Assembly (NCBI RefSeq): GCF_002234675.1
Contig: NC_019866.2
Span: forward strand, 2,346,583-2,410,582
Source of the DNA: Oryzias latipes
Lineage: Eukaryota > Chordata > Actinopteri > Beloniformes > Adrianichthyidae
Direction of reading: 5' to 3'
DNA length: 64,000 nt
The position numbers were made by a program, and so were the translations under genes. Position 1 is the first letter of the stretch, and each line of letters starts with the position of its first letter. The notes under the pieces were generated by a model. That model ran no database searches and had not been told where the DNA came from. It saw only the letters and a program-made list of their open reading frames with translations. Shown here in pieces: positions 42,901 to 61,200 of the stretch.

Positions 42901-43995
42901 CCGACGCGCAGGAAATGCTGGTTATGATAGTGCTGTAGAAAACAGAGAATAGAGGAAATAACTTCTGATTGGGTAATAATCGCACCTACTTTATTTACAC
43001 ATTATTATCAAACATTTTCCCTTTAAAAAAAAGAAAACTTTAAAATTGAAACAGTTTGATGTGTTTTTTTCTAGAGGACCTTGTTGCAAACATCAGCGTC
43101 CAGAACAGGAAGGCCCCCCATATCACTGAAAAGAAACTTTATTGTAACTGGCGTCACTAACAATTATGTTTTTTTCCGTTTTTACCTTTTAATTTAGAAA
43201 ATTCTGCAAATCTGAACACGTTTAGTTTAGAAGACTTAATACACTAGAGCCACACCTTCTGGACTTTGCGCTTTTGGGCGATGATGTCAGGCGCCATCAT
43301 GTCTGCAGCAAGGTTCTCTCTCTTAGTTTGATAACAGCAGACACATCTGGAAAAAGAAATCTGTGTTTCAGGCTCCACCTGCTGCTGAAGATGGAAACCA
43401 GGAGGCTGAAGTTCCTCCAGACGTCCCGGTGTCCTCCTCCAATGAAAGCAGCGTGCGAGCGGATCCGTTTCCTCCTGGAAAGTCCCACTCCAGAGGAGTT
43501 CAGGGCCAGAGACGTCAGAACCAGATGAGGGGGCCGAGGAGAGGAGGCAGGACCAGGCCGCAGCATCCGAGAGCTGCCCCCATCACGGAGCACCTGGACA
43601 AACTCTCTCTGTCCTCTGAAGCACCTTTGAGGACCAAAGCTCCGCTCGGTTCTGAACAGTGGGCGCACAGGGACCCAGACTCGGGCCGATCCAGGACAGA
43701 CGAAGAGGAATCTGCAGCGCAACAGGAGATGCAGCTTTTGCCCGACCATCAGGCCTCGCTCCAATCCGCCGTGGAATCCGAATGCTTAAAGGACTGCGCA
43801 GGCTCCGCTGGTGGCCGCAGCCATAGTGGAAGGAGGAGGGGTCCTTATCGACCCACCCAGCACGCCGGGCCTCCTGGACTCGGGCGCCATCACTGGGACG
43901 GTCGAGCTGCGAGAAGCAGAGGCGGACACCACCGGGGTCACGGCAGGGGTTTCCAGCAGAGGGTGGTGGAGAGGGGAAGGGAGGAGGTGCTATGA
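39976..43995 (+). CDS. rnf25: E3 ubiquitin ligase RNF25 (AO7)
   Basis: RWD- and RING-H2-containing E3 ubiquitin ligase. Ten coding exons: 39976-39995, 40211-40282, 41649-41745, 41818-41885, 41961-42030, 42109-42180, 42251-42397, 42467-42556, 42626-42763, 43372-43995. The spliced CDS is 1398 nt, giving 465 aa (human 459). The RWD domain spans about residues 8-110 (EIEVLQSIYLEDLQV, SPPVISIRNPRGLSD). RING ligands, in order, are C125, C128, C143, H145, H148, C151, C188 and C191, with the long family-typical insert between C151 and C188. GGIIDPEVESNRF matches the family. The C-terminus is basic and disordered, ending in an RRRGPYRP-type tail. The exon 3 acceptor (CTCAAG|AGG) lacks a strong pyrimidine tract and was chosen to keep the GGW frame. 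Intron 2 contains an unexplained antisense open frame. Confidence 0.95.
40643..41158 (-). other. Unexplained antisense open frame in rnf25 intron 2
   Basis: An uninterrupted frame of about 171 codons lies on the opposite strand within rnf25 intron 2. The product is Ser/Pro/Thr-rich (for example SPTLSDSSSSRDGRKSE) and I recognise no family. It has no ATG at its left limit (first codon TTG). It may be an exon of a nested gene, a processed remnant, or chance. I make no functional claim. Confidence 0.25.
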
Positions 43996-44195
43996 CACAG
44001 GGCAGCAGGAGGGTCAAGCCAACATGTGTGTGCCTCCATCGTCAGCCTGCACAGATTTAAACCCTGCAACAGAAGAGACGCTCACTGGAACCTCAGACTG
44101 TCCTCGCCGCCGCCATGCTCCTTCATCCTCACTAACATCAGCTGCAGACAGCAGCTGCTTTACCTTGTGATGCCATGTGACCTGAAAGAGCTGCG

Positions 44196-44201
44196 ATTAA
44201 A
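44196..44201 (+). other. Polyadenylation signal of rnf25 (ATTAAA)
   Basis: ATTAAA about 200 bp past the rnf25 stop and only about 340 bp before the kat8 start codon. Confidence 0.6.
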
Positions 44202-44427
44202 AAATGTTTGTGGATGTGATAATTGTGTTTTATATTGATATTTTTGTACAAATTCATTTGTGTTATTTGATCATTCTAACGTAGTTAAACCTATTTTTAA
44301 ATTAAAACGTTCAGTTTTTGGAGCAGAAATGGAAAAGGCTTTTAAACTCTTATGGAATATGCACCGCTACGTAATGTACTACAAACGGTTATATACGGTC
44401 CGTTTGCCACAGGTCAGTCGGTAGGGC

Positions 44428-44470
44428 TTGTGGGAAATGTAGTCAGAGATCGTTCGAGGCGCCATCTTTT
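44428..44470 (+). promoter_or_regulatory. kat8 core promoter region with ZNF143-half and YY1-like motifs
   Basis: TGGGAAATGTAGT (44431-44443) matches half of the ZNF143 motif on the reverse strand. CGCCATCTT (44460-44468) matches the YY1 core. Both lie within about 110 bp of the kat8 ATG, as in many TATA-less housekeeping promoters. Binding is not shown. Confidence 0.5.
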
Positions 44471-44535
44471 TTCCCCGGCAACCTGTGGTCGAACTGCGCA
44501 GAATCGCAGCGCGTGTTTGCGCAGAAGCGTCAGGG

Positions 44536-51477
<6,942 letters not shown>

Positions 51478-52489
51478 AGCATTGAGACCTCCAACACCTC
51501 CTGTTTCGTCACACACCGTGTAAATAGTTGTTTGTAGCATCTGTCAGTATTTTCTTACAATAAATGTGTTCATAAAAAATATATTTTCTGGGATTTTTGT
51601 CTTTATTTTCTGTGTACATTTGTGTGTTTGGTCATTAACAATAACTTTTCTCTGGTCGTCAGTGCGTCTGTTTCTGTCATCCAGTTCCTAAACTGTCCTG
51701 TAGGGGGAGCCACAGCCACATGTTTCAGCTTCATCATCTCTGTTTTGATGAAGCTATGTCAGGTTTTCTGGATCATCAGTTTGCTGGATTAAAACAAAAC
51801 TGGTTGGTTAATGTGATCTGCAACACAAACACAGTTATGACGCAGTGAAACAGAAATGTTGATGGTGAGGAAGTTGAACCTCATCCAAAAATACCTGCTG
51901 AGGCTTTCTGCTGGGAAGAGGGCTTTGCTTCAGGCTGGTTCCTGCTCCACTCTGCTCTTTGAGCAGCATCTCTGAACAGCATTGTGTCTCCTGTGTGTTG
52001 ATGAATATAAAACATTTGAGACTTTTGAAGAGTCGCTCACCTGAGCACAAATAGTACACATGATACATACTATGAATGTTATATGCCTGTCATTTGTTTG
52101 TATGCATAAGTATGTGTGTGTGAGCTGTAGTGGCATTGTGTACGTGTTGACATGTATGTGTGTGAAGGTTTTCAGAGCCAACAGCTATGTTTGTAACATT
52201 TAAGTGCGTCTGTGGGCATGTTCTGCTCTTTTGACTAACATCTGCACCCCACAGTAATGATGATGATTTTTTTGTAAATCTACCCCCTCCTACTCTAAAC
52301 TCTTCAACCCCCTTTTATTTATTTATTTTGAACCCTTATCCCCCATCTTAAACATCCCACTCTCTCCTTTTCTTTTCTCTGATGCATCCAGTCAAACAAG
52401 AAATCCATACAAACAAACATAATGTAAAAAGTTTTGCCTCAAATTCAAAAGATTCATAGCCCCTCTTTTGTAACAGTAGACTCTGGACA

Positions 52490-53175
52490 ATCCTGATTTT
52501 AATGAGCTCGCTTACAGCTTTTGGTAGCTGTTGGTGTGGGTAGCAGGACTTGGTGTGGGCCTTGCCACCGTGGGCTAGACCAATACTTCCTTTTTATGGT
52601 CTTCACAAACACCCAGTCACCGACCTGCACTGGTGAGGTTTCCTGTGGAGATGAAAAGGAATCTGGCACTTTATTCTCCTTTGCACATCTTTAGCGGTAA
52701 ATATTTTTCTCAAATTATCCACTAAAGTTGCATCATCATCTGGAGAAAGTTGCTGTGTAGAATCAAGGTCTGGTAACCTATAAGAACGTCCATACAACAT
52801 TTCAAAAAGCGTTAAAGGTTGACCTGCTGTGGGTGTGATACGCATGCTTACTATACAGTCAGGCCACTGTCTGTTTGTCTCTTCCATGCATTTCTTTAAC
52901 TTTGATTTGATAGTACCATTGGTTCTCTCTACTAACCCTGAACATTGTGGATGATAACTACAATGTCTCTTTAGATCAATACAAAGGTGTTGAGCCATTT
53001 TTTTCTATCACTTGATTTGCAAAATGGATCCCATTATCACTTCTTATCACTTGTTGTATGCCAAAGGTTGGGGTTATTCTTTCTAAAAATAGCTTTAGCC
53101 ACTGTAATAGCATCCTGTGTTGCACATGGAAGATATTCTACCCATTTAGAAAAAACATCAATAATTGATGTTTAA
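52490..53175 (-). mobile_element. Retroviral fossil: integrase part of a gammaretrovirus-like pol
   Basis: On the minus strand, the end of an integrase catalytic core (HCSYHPQCSGLVERTNGTIK region) and an integrase C-terminal DNA-binding domain can be recognised. The family signature is that of MLV-like/epsilon-like fish endogenous retroviruses. No gag, protease, envelope or LTR pair was identified nearby, so this is a broken, isolated fragment, probably old. Neighbouring sequence at 52070-52490 may belong to the same insertion but could not be assigned. Confidence 0.8.
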
Positions 53176-53605
53176 TTAATTGGTAATATAATAATGGGTA
53201 ATGAGCCGTCAACGGAGGAGCAGTCGGTGTGGAGGGGGTGTGGAGAAATCAGCTGCAAGGGTCAGAGTTGGGTCACAACTGACTCATCATCTTCTCTCTT
53301 TGCCACCAGACAAGCTTCTCTGGTTTTACGTTCTGAATGCCATTCTTTCTTCTTGTTGCTTCATCTAACCACAGTTTTGAACATGTTAATTCTTCACTAT
53401 TTTTGTTTATTTTTTATTCTGTTTTTAATTTGTAACCATTGAACTAATCCAGCACATGACTATACTCCAATATTCCCATTAAAAATGTATTTTTTTTCCC
53501 CCATTTTCTCATTAATGTTTATTTCAACCTGGATGAGCTCTGTCCATATATTCTTGCATCTCCTGTTAATTTCTAGTTTTCTATTTGAATTTCCCATTAT
53601 TTATT
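53176..53605. other. AT-rich spacer
   Basis: No recognised gene or repeat. Confidence 0.4.
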
Positions 53606-53615
53606 TATGTATGTA

Positions 53616-53677
<62 letters not shown>

Positions 53678-53689
53678 TATGTATGTATG

Positions 53690-53720
<31 letters not shown>

Positions 53721-53730
53721 GTAAGTAAGT
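53606..53730 (+). repeat. Compound microsatellite (ATGT)n(GT)n(ATGT)n
   Basis: About 125 bp of tetranucleotide, dinucleotide and tetranucleotide repeats. The alternating purine-pyrimidine GT tract can adopt Z-DNA. Any ORF through it is a repeat artefact. Confidence 0.95.
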
Positions 53731-54081
53731 CACGGAGTGTGATCAGAACCAACAGAGAATGCCTCTCTGGACCAAATTTCACTCGTGCAACAAGCTTCTA
53801 GGTCAGACCTAGGGTAAAAAAAACATACCACCAGGAAATACATAGAACTATTTCTGAAAAGATAAAAAGGTCCGTTTGAGTTAACATTTAAAAATACATT
53901 TGAACGTCTGTAAAATTACCCTACAGTAACACTGTAGGGTAAAGGATTTTGAAAACCAATGACGAGAAATCTATAATGGTACATGTTGAAAGTAACTTCA
54001 CAGTCATGAGGAGTTCTACAAGTGTCCCTGCATGGGTCACAACCAGACAGTTTTATGCTTATTTAAAGTTGCATTTAATGA

Positions 54082-54197
54082 AGTTTGGATGCTTCGTCTA
54101 AAACAGGTGAAACAAGTTAAACTCAATTTATGAGAATACCCAACAGCATAAAAACAAGTTTTTCTGAGAACTGCTGGTTCTGTTAAAAACTGGTGAA
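54082..54197 (+). repeat. 115-bp direct repeat, copy 1
   Basis: Runs from AGTTTGGATGCT to ACTGGTGAA. It matches 54476-54590 with few differences. Confidence 0.85.
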
Positions 54198-54475
54198 GGA
54201 ACATCAGAGAGGTTGAGGTTTACTATAAAAATGAGAGGAATGAAGGTCAGCTCAGGTGAAAAGACAAAACATCTTTGTGAAAAGAGAGGAACTCAAGAGG
54301 AACAGTGAGGCTACGGGGAGCAGAGGTGAAGAGGCGTTTAAAGATCGTGAAAATTCATATCCTATAACTTGAGCTTTACTTTCTTCATCTATATATTTTA
54401 AAAGTGCTCATAAAGATTTCTAATGAATGTTATGGCGTAGGCCGGGTGCATACTGGCTGTCTTCGGGCTAAAAAT

Positions 54476-54590
54476 AGTTTGGATGCTCCGTCTAATACAG
54501 ATGAAACAAGTTAAACTCAATTTAAGAGAATACCCAATGGCATAAAAACAAGTTTTCTGAGAACTGCTGGTTCTGTCTAAAACTGGTAAA
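54476..54590 (+). repeat. 115-bp direct repeat, copy 2
   Basis: Second copy, 394 bp downstream in the same orientation. The intervening DNA is not obviously repeated. Confidence 0.85.
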
Positions 54591-55313
54591 ACTACACTTA
54601 CAAGAATTTCCTACAGAATAAAAACTAGGAGTGTATTAAGTCATTTTGGCAACAATTCAATTAATATCTAAGATTGTTAGAAGACAAAGTTTTGCTCTCC
54701 AAAACACATTCTGGATGTACAACAAGCAGAAACATCACAAAGCCAGACATTTCCTTTGTGATTCAACTTTGGCTTAAAAAACTTTAGGAGTACCAGCTTT
54801 AATATCAGACTATTATGAATCCTTTTGCTTAATTTTATGTTATAAATTACCGTTAGATGTAAAATCTTTATTGCATTAGTTGGATGTATTTTGTAAGTCC
54901 ACTCTGTGCTGTTTGATGTACATCAGAACGACCGGTTCTTATAGAAAATGAGGTTTCTCCATTTATTGTTGTGTGAAAACTCAAAAGTACTTTTCTGCTG
55001 ATCCAAAAAGCTTTTAAAAATATTAAATGTTTTCCCTAAAAGGTTGAAGTAAATCAAACATCAGCCAAATTGATTTATTTTGTAAAAAGGAGATCCGCTT
55101 TGTCATTTAAATTATTCGAAAACTTCAGGAAATAAATGTAAAATTCTGGCAGCTGAACTACCTAGGAGCTTTGAAAACAGATTTCTGAGAACAAAAGGAA
55201 CAGGTGAGGTTTGGGGGCGTGGCTAAGAGGTAGCTAGGAGGGGAACAGGGCGTGTTTAAATGACAGGAAGATTATTTATTCTGCAGATCAGCTGGTGTTG
55301 GACACTTCCAGTT

Positions 55314-57294
55314 ATGGCTTTCAGGGTGATCTTCACAGCAGCTGTGCTGATTCTGCTGACACAAGGTAAGAAGCTGCGCAGCGAGTTGGAGTCCTGGAAG
55401 ATCTGAGATCTGAGAGCTGACAGGCAGCCATGGAAGTTTTTCCTAAATCCGATTGAAGGCATGATTCTCAAGTTAGCAAGACTGTCTGTAGATCACGATG
55501 TTTGCAGATGATGTTGTGATCTATAGTGAAGAGGCTCGGGGGAACATTTTTTCACGTTTGGTCAGCTGTGATAGATAACAGAGGTCACTGGATAAAGAGC
55601 TTCTTCTTTGGGTGTCCAGCAGGTGATGAGGGGGATGATGAAGGTGCCAACTCTGATCGTGGCAGCCATGCTGGTGCTGCTGCCCTCCTAAGGCATTCTG
55701 ATACTGTCCGTCAAGGTAAGCTCAAGACCCCCCGTTTTCCAGTATTCCTTTTCAAGAATTTCCTTTTGCTTTAATGCGAGTCTTTTCTCAGACAACAACC
55801 TAGATCCCATTACCATTGTGGTAAAGAACAAGTTTCAGGGAGTGAAGAAGACCTATAATGCTTCTGTGGCTTACAGAGGGATACTGATAGGAGCCATGAA
55901 GAGACTCAGGAAATCTAATGCTAACTTCAAGTGAGACCACATTATATACTTGTCTGTTTCTGATGTACATTCATTTGGTCAGTTTTTAGACTGAATGGTC
56001 CAGCAAAGAAGGTTCTGTTTGAATTCCTGCTACATCAACACATGTTAAATTCACTAAAAAAGGTGTGATGGTTTGGAATTTTCTTCAAGAGAATGAGATG
56101 ACCATTTACATTAAATGACCCTGGGATAAGCTCCAGCAGCCCCATGACCCCGAAAAGGAACAAACGGAAGAAGATGGATGGATGGATGGATGGATAAATG
56201 ACCCTCCTGCAGTTTTAGGAAATATTTAGACAACACTCTTGTTTTACTTAACATTTCTGGGTGATTTCATATTGAGGAGACTAATTAGGCAAGACACTAA
56301 CTCAAATCTGTGATTTATACTAAACAATGTCATGTTCATCCATCTTCATCCATCCATCCATCCATCCATCCATCCATCCATCCATCCATCCATCCATCGA
56401 GGTCACAGAGTTGCTGGAGCCTTTCCCAGCTACTGTTGGGCAAACATGGAGTTTCAGGGAAAATTTACTGTCATTATTGCCAGATAGATACATCTAGACA
56501 ATAAAGAAAAACACAATAGGAAACCACAAACCACAACAACAAGTATGTTTCTTGGAAACAGGGGAGAAGAGACAAAAGTGTGATAGGGGACTCCCAGCAC
56601 CATTCTTTCTTTCTCTCTCTCAAAGGAATGCTCCTTTCCTTGTCCTTTTACTGAAAATAGAAGTATGAGGTTACTACTTCCAAGCAGACAAACAAAGTTG
56701 AAAAGTTCATTAGGGGTGTCGTCTAGTGAACTATTTTTTCAATTCAAACAGTATTCTTTCCTTATCTGCTAAGGACATATTGTCGTAAAACCCCCTCTTC
56801 CTAGTTGAGGTAAGAAGCAGAAAAAACATAGAACTGTTTCTGAAAAGGGTAGTTTGTGTTAACATTTAAAAATACATTTAAACAATGAACAAACTAAAAA
56901 CAATTTCTTCCACAATTATCTAAAAAAATTATGGAATAAAATGATCTTTTTCTTGACTATTAAATGGAGAATGTTTATCGTATTACTCACTGTCTGATCT
57001 GTCCTCCAGGTTCACTTACAAGGAGGATTTAAACTATGGTCCTTACCTGGAGAGTATCAACGGTGTGCCTGGAAAAACTGAAGACCATACTTACTGGGAA
57101 CTGCTGGTCATAAAGCCAAATGGCAGCGTCATAATTCCAGATGTTGGTGAGTCCACTGCAAAAATCAACACAAAGTAAAAACCCTCTGAGCTGATTGTTG
57201 AGATCAATTTGTTATCCTGTTTCTGTTTTCAGGAATTGGATGTTACATTCCTAGTCCCAACGAGCAAATCCTCTTTAACTTTACAAAATGGTAG
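55314..57294 (+). CDS. Small secreted DUF4430 protein, transcobalamin-beta-like
   Basis: Five coding exons with consistent phase: 55314-55365, 55623-55715, 55792-55930, 57010-57146, 57233-57294. The spliced CDS is 483 nt, giving 160 aa. A hydrophobic signal peptide ([17 protein letters not shown]) is followed by an acidic, Gly-rich linker. A DUF4430-like domain (about residues 50-160) follows: [51 protein letters not shown], then [19 protein letters not shown] at the C-terminus. This is the small beta domain of transcobalamin, intrinsic factor and haptocorrin. The large alpha-barrel is absent, as in the short fish tcnb genes. B12 binding is therefore uncertain. One sequon (N-A-S) and a single Cys are visible in the domain. 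It sits between copies of the kat8 3' end. Confidence 0.75.
56120..56195 (+). mobile_element. LINE/SINE 3' tail ending in (ATGG)n
   Basis: CTGGGATAAGCTCCAGCAG, then GACCCCGAAAAGG and (GGAT)n at 56173-56195. This is a common fish retroposon 3' end, in intron 3 of the DUF4430 gene. Confidence 0.7.
56346..56450 (-). mobile_element. Inverted 3' tail of the same family with (CATC)n
   Basis: (CATC)n at 56346-56397 followed by TTGCTGGAGCCTTTCCCAGC, the reverse of the tail at 56120-56195. The two tails face each other about 150 bp apart. Confidence 0.7.
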
Positions 57295-57295
57295 G

Positions 57296-57575
57296 AGGCT
57301 CCACAGTGGTGTAGTGGTTAGCACTCACTTCCCAGAAGAAGGCCCTGATTCTGATCCAAAGAGGGTCTTTTCTGTGTGGAGTTTGCATGTTCTCCCCGTG
57401 CTTGTATGGCTTTTCTCCGGGTCCCCCAGCTTCCTCCCAGAATTAAAATTCATAAGTTAGTTGGTGAATTTACATAGTCACTTTGGTGTAAATGTGTGGT
57501 TGGTTGTTTGTCTCATTGTTGCCCTGCAATGGACTGGCAAACTATCCAGGGGTAACCCCACCTTTCTCTGTCAGG
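57296..57575 (+). mobile_element. tRNA-headed interspersed repeat in 3' UTR of the DUF4430 gene
   Basis: Starts right after the stop codon. Landmarks are GTGGTGTAGTGGTTAGCACT, TGTGTGGAGTTTGCATGTTC, CCTGCAATGGACTGGCAAAC and TATCCAGGGGTAACCCCACC, in the order seen in a very abundant fish repeat. The B-box-like region is degraded, so the copy is not recent. Confidence 0.75.
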
Positions 57576-58227
57576 AAGTTTTGTGGAATAAAGGCATTAC
57601 AAAGTAAACTTTATCTGTCTTGTTTTTTTTTTACCAGCAACTGAGAGACTTTATGCAAATGACCTATGTGGAGGAAAGTGCCACCCAAAAAACAAAAAGC
57701 TCAGCACATTTATGCATTGAAATATCAGCATCAGTCTCCCAGCCCCAAACAATTGAGTTCCCACTATTCACAACCCCTCAAGTTAAAGTACACACAGATT
57801 CATCAATTTGTCTCCTTATGAGAGACTAAGAAGGTTAAATTACGGCGCTGGACCTCAAATCGCATCTGTATCAACTTAAAATTTAAACTGGTTGCCTCTG
57901 AATAGCAGCTTAACCATAACCCGTAATCCTAAACTTAACCCTTCCTTGAAAAATTACAAGCACATAGTCACTTTATTTCTGGCACTTTAATTTGCTGTGC
58001 AAGGTAACTAAACAATCACCGTTCCCTAGACTGTCAGTCGGGGTCGTTTGTGCCCCCCCCTTCTGTCAAGCTCTTCACTCATGCAAGACACATCTTGCAG
58101 AAAGGGGGGGGATCGAGGGCGGAGCTACTCAGATCAACTTAACACCAATGGCCTGGAGGATGTGTTGGAAACAGAGGCATCAAATAAATATAAAATATAG
58201 CTTTAAGACATTTAGGTTGTGGGATTT
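57576..58227. other. Spacer before the LINE
   Basis: Probably holds the rest of the DUF4430-gene 3' UTR. A 69-codon plus-strand frame at 57620-57829 shows no known motif. No other gene is recognised. Confidence 0.4.
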
Positions 58228-58243
58228 GGGTTAAAAGCTTTAT

Positions 58244-61200
58244 CTTCTTTCTCTTTCGGCTTTTCCCATCAGGGGTCGCCACAGCGAATCATCCTTTTCC
58301 ACCTCACTCTATCATGAACATCTTCTACCCTAACGTTAGCCAACTTCATGTCCTCTGTTAAGACATCCATATATCTCCTCTTTGGCCGTCCTCTTGCCCT
58401 CCGGCCAGGCAGCTCCATCTCCAACATCCTTCTACCAATATATCCACTATCCCTCCTCTGTACATGTCCAAACCATCTCAGTCTGGCTTCTCTGACTTTG
58501 TCGCTAACACAGGCAACATGAGCCGTCCCTCTGATGTACTCGTTCCTTATCCTGTCTAACCTGGTCACTCCTAAGGAGAACCTCAACATCTTCATCTCTG
58601 CTACCTCCATCTCAGCCTCTTGTCTCTGTCTCACTGCTACCGTCTCTAACCCATAGAGCAGAGCTGGTCTCACCACTGTCTTGTACACCTTTCCTTTGAG
58701 TCTTGCTGGCACTTTTCTGTCACACAACACTCCTGACACTTTCCTCCAACCGCTCCAACCTGCCTGCACTCGCCTCTTCACCTCTTTTCCACACTCCCCA
58801 TCACACTGAACTGTTGACCCCAAGTACTTAAACTCCTGCACCTTCTTCACCTCAGCCCCCTGTAACCTAACGCTTCTACCTTGATCCCTCTCGTTCAGAC
58901 ACATGTATTCTGTCTTACTACGACTGACCTTCATACCTCTTCTTTCCAGAGCAAACCTCCACCTCTCTAGCTGTTCCTCCACCTGCTCTCTACTCTCACT
59001 GCAAATTACAATGTCATCCGCAAACATCATTGTCCAGGGAGATTCCTGTCTTACCTCGTCTGTCAGCCTGTCCATCAGCATAGCAAACAAAAAAGGACTC
59101 AAAGCTGATCCTTGGTGTAGTCCCACCTCCACCTTGAACTCCTCTGTCTGACCTACAGCACATCTCACCACCGTCATACTTCTCTCATACATGTCCTGAA
59201 CTACTCTGACATACTTCTCTGCCACTCCAGACGACCTCATACAGTACCACAGCTCCTCCCTCGGCACCCTGTCATACGCCTTCTCTAAATCTACGAACAC
59301 ACAATGCAGCTCCTTCTGACCTTCTCTGTACTTTTCCATCAACATTCTCAAAGCAAAAATGGCATCAGTGGTGCTCTTACGGGGCATGAAACCATACTGC
59401 TGCTCACAGATCTCCACCTTCTTCCTAAGCCTGGCTTCCACTACTCTTTCCCACAGCTTCATTGTGTGGCTCATCAACTTTATTCCTCTATAGTTGCTGC
59501 AGTTCTGCATGTCACCCTTGTTCTTAAAGATCGGGACCAGAACGCTTCTCCTCCATTCCTCAGGCATCTTCTCACTCTCTAGAATCCTATTGAACAACCT
59601 TGTTAGAAATTCCACTGCTGTCTCTCCTAGGCACTTCCATACCTCCACAGGTACGTCATCAGGACCAACGGCCTTTCCGCTCTTCATCCTTTTCAGAGCC
59701 TTCCTAACCTCATCCTTTCCAATCTCTGCTTCTTCCTGCTCCACAACAACCACATCTTCCTCCCTTCTTTCCCTGTCATTTTCCTCGTTCATCAGCTCCT
59801 CAAAATACTCCTTCCATCTTTTCTGTACACTCTCCTGGGTTGTTAGCACCTTTCCATCTCTGTCCTTAATCACCCTTATCTGTTGCACGTCCTTCCCATC
59901 TCTGTCTCTCTGTCTGGCTAGTCTGTACAAGTCCTTCTCTCCTTCCTTTGTGTCTAACCTGTCATATAGCTCATCGTAAGCTTTCTGTTTGGCCTTTGCC
60001 ACCTCTCTCTTCACTCTACGCTGCGCTTCCTTGTACTCCTGTCTACCTTCCTCAGTCCTTTCTACATCCCACTTCCTTTTAGCCAACCTCTTCCTCTGGA
60101 CGCATTCCTGTACTTCCTCGTTCCACCACCAAGTCTCTTTACCGTCTTTCCTCTTTCCAGATGACACACCTAGCACCTTCCTACCTGTTTCCCTGATAAT
60201 CTCTGCTGTAGTTTCCCAGTCCTCTGGAAGCTCATCCTGACCACCCAGGACCTGCCTCAACTTCTGCCTAAATTCCTCACAAGTTTCTTCATTCTGTAGC
60301 TTCCACCACTTGGTCTTCTTTTCTGTTTTCCCTCTCTTCTTCTTCCTGACCTCCAGAGTCATTTTACACACCACCATGCGGTGCTGTCTGGCTACACTCT
60401 CTCCTACCACCACTTTGCAGTCATTAACCTCTCTCAAATGGCCTCGTCTACATAGGATGTAGTCCACCTGAGTACTCCTACCTCCACTTCTGTATGTCAC
60501 TCTATGTTCCTCTCTCTTCTGGAAGTAAGTGTTGACTACAGCCATTTCCATCCTCTTCGCAAAGTCCACCACCATCTGTCCCTCCAGATTCCTTTCCTTC
60601 ACACCAAACCTGCCCATCACCTCCTCATCACCTCTGTTGCCCTCACCAACATGCCCATTAAAGTCTGCTCCAATAACAACTCTCTCTCCTCTGGGAAAAC
60701 TCTCTATGACCTCATCCAACTCACTCCAGAATCTCTCCTTCACTTCTAACTCACAGCCAACCTGTGGCGCATACCCACTGACTACATTCACCATCACCCC
60801 TTCAATTTCTAACTTTAGGCTCATCATCCTGTCTGAGACTCTTTTCACCTCTAGAACACTGTTTACAAACTCCCCCTTCAGAATCACACCTACCCCGTTT
60901 CTCTTCCTATCAACACCATGATAGAACAGTTTGTATCCTCCTCCAATACTACGTGCCTTGCTGCCCTTCCACCTTGTCTCCTGCACACACAGTACATCTA
61001 CCTTCCTTCTCTCCATCATGTCTGCCAGCTCTCTGCCTTTCCCTGTCATTGTGCCAACGTTAAGAGTCCCTATTCTCAAACCTATGTTCCTGCCTTTTCC
61101 CTTCTCTCTCTGGCCACGGACCCTTCTGCCTCCCCTCTTTCTTCCACCAACAGTAGTCAAATTTCCACCGACACCCTGTAGGTTAACAGCATCGGTGGCG

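Noticed and set aside
43811-44170. Alternative frame over the end of rnf25
   Set aside because: The other frame gives the RRRGPYRP-type C-terminus expected for RNF25. This one has no family resemblance.
53597-53782. ORF of HTHT/YIHT repeats
   Set aside because: It is a translation of the GT/ATGT microsatellite.
57296-57360. tRNA gene after the DUF4430 stop codon
   Set aside because: Part of an interspersed repeat with a degraded B-box region.
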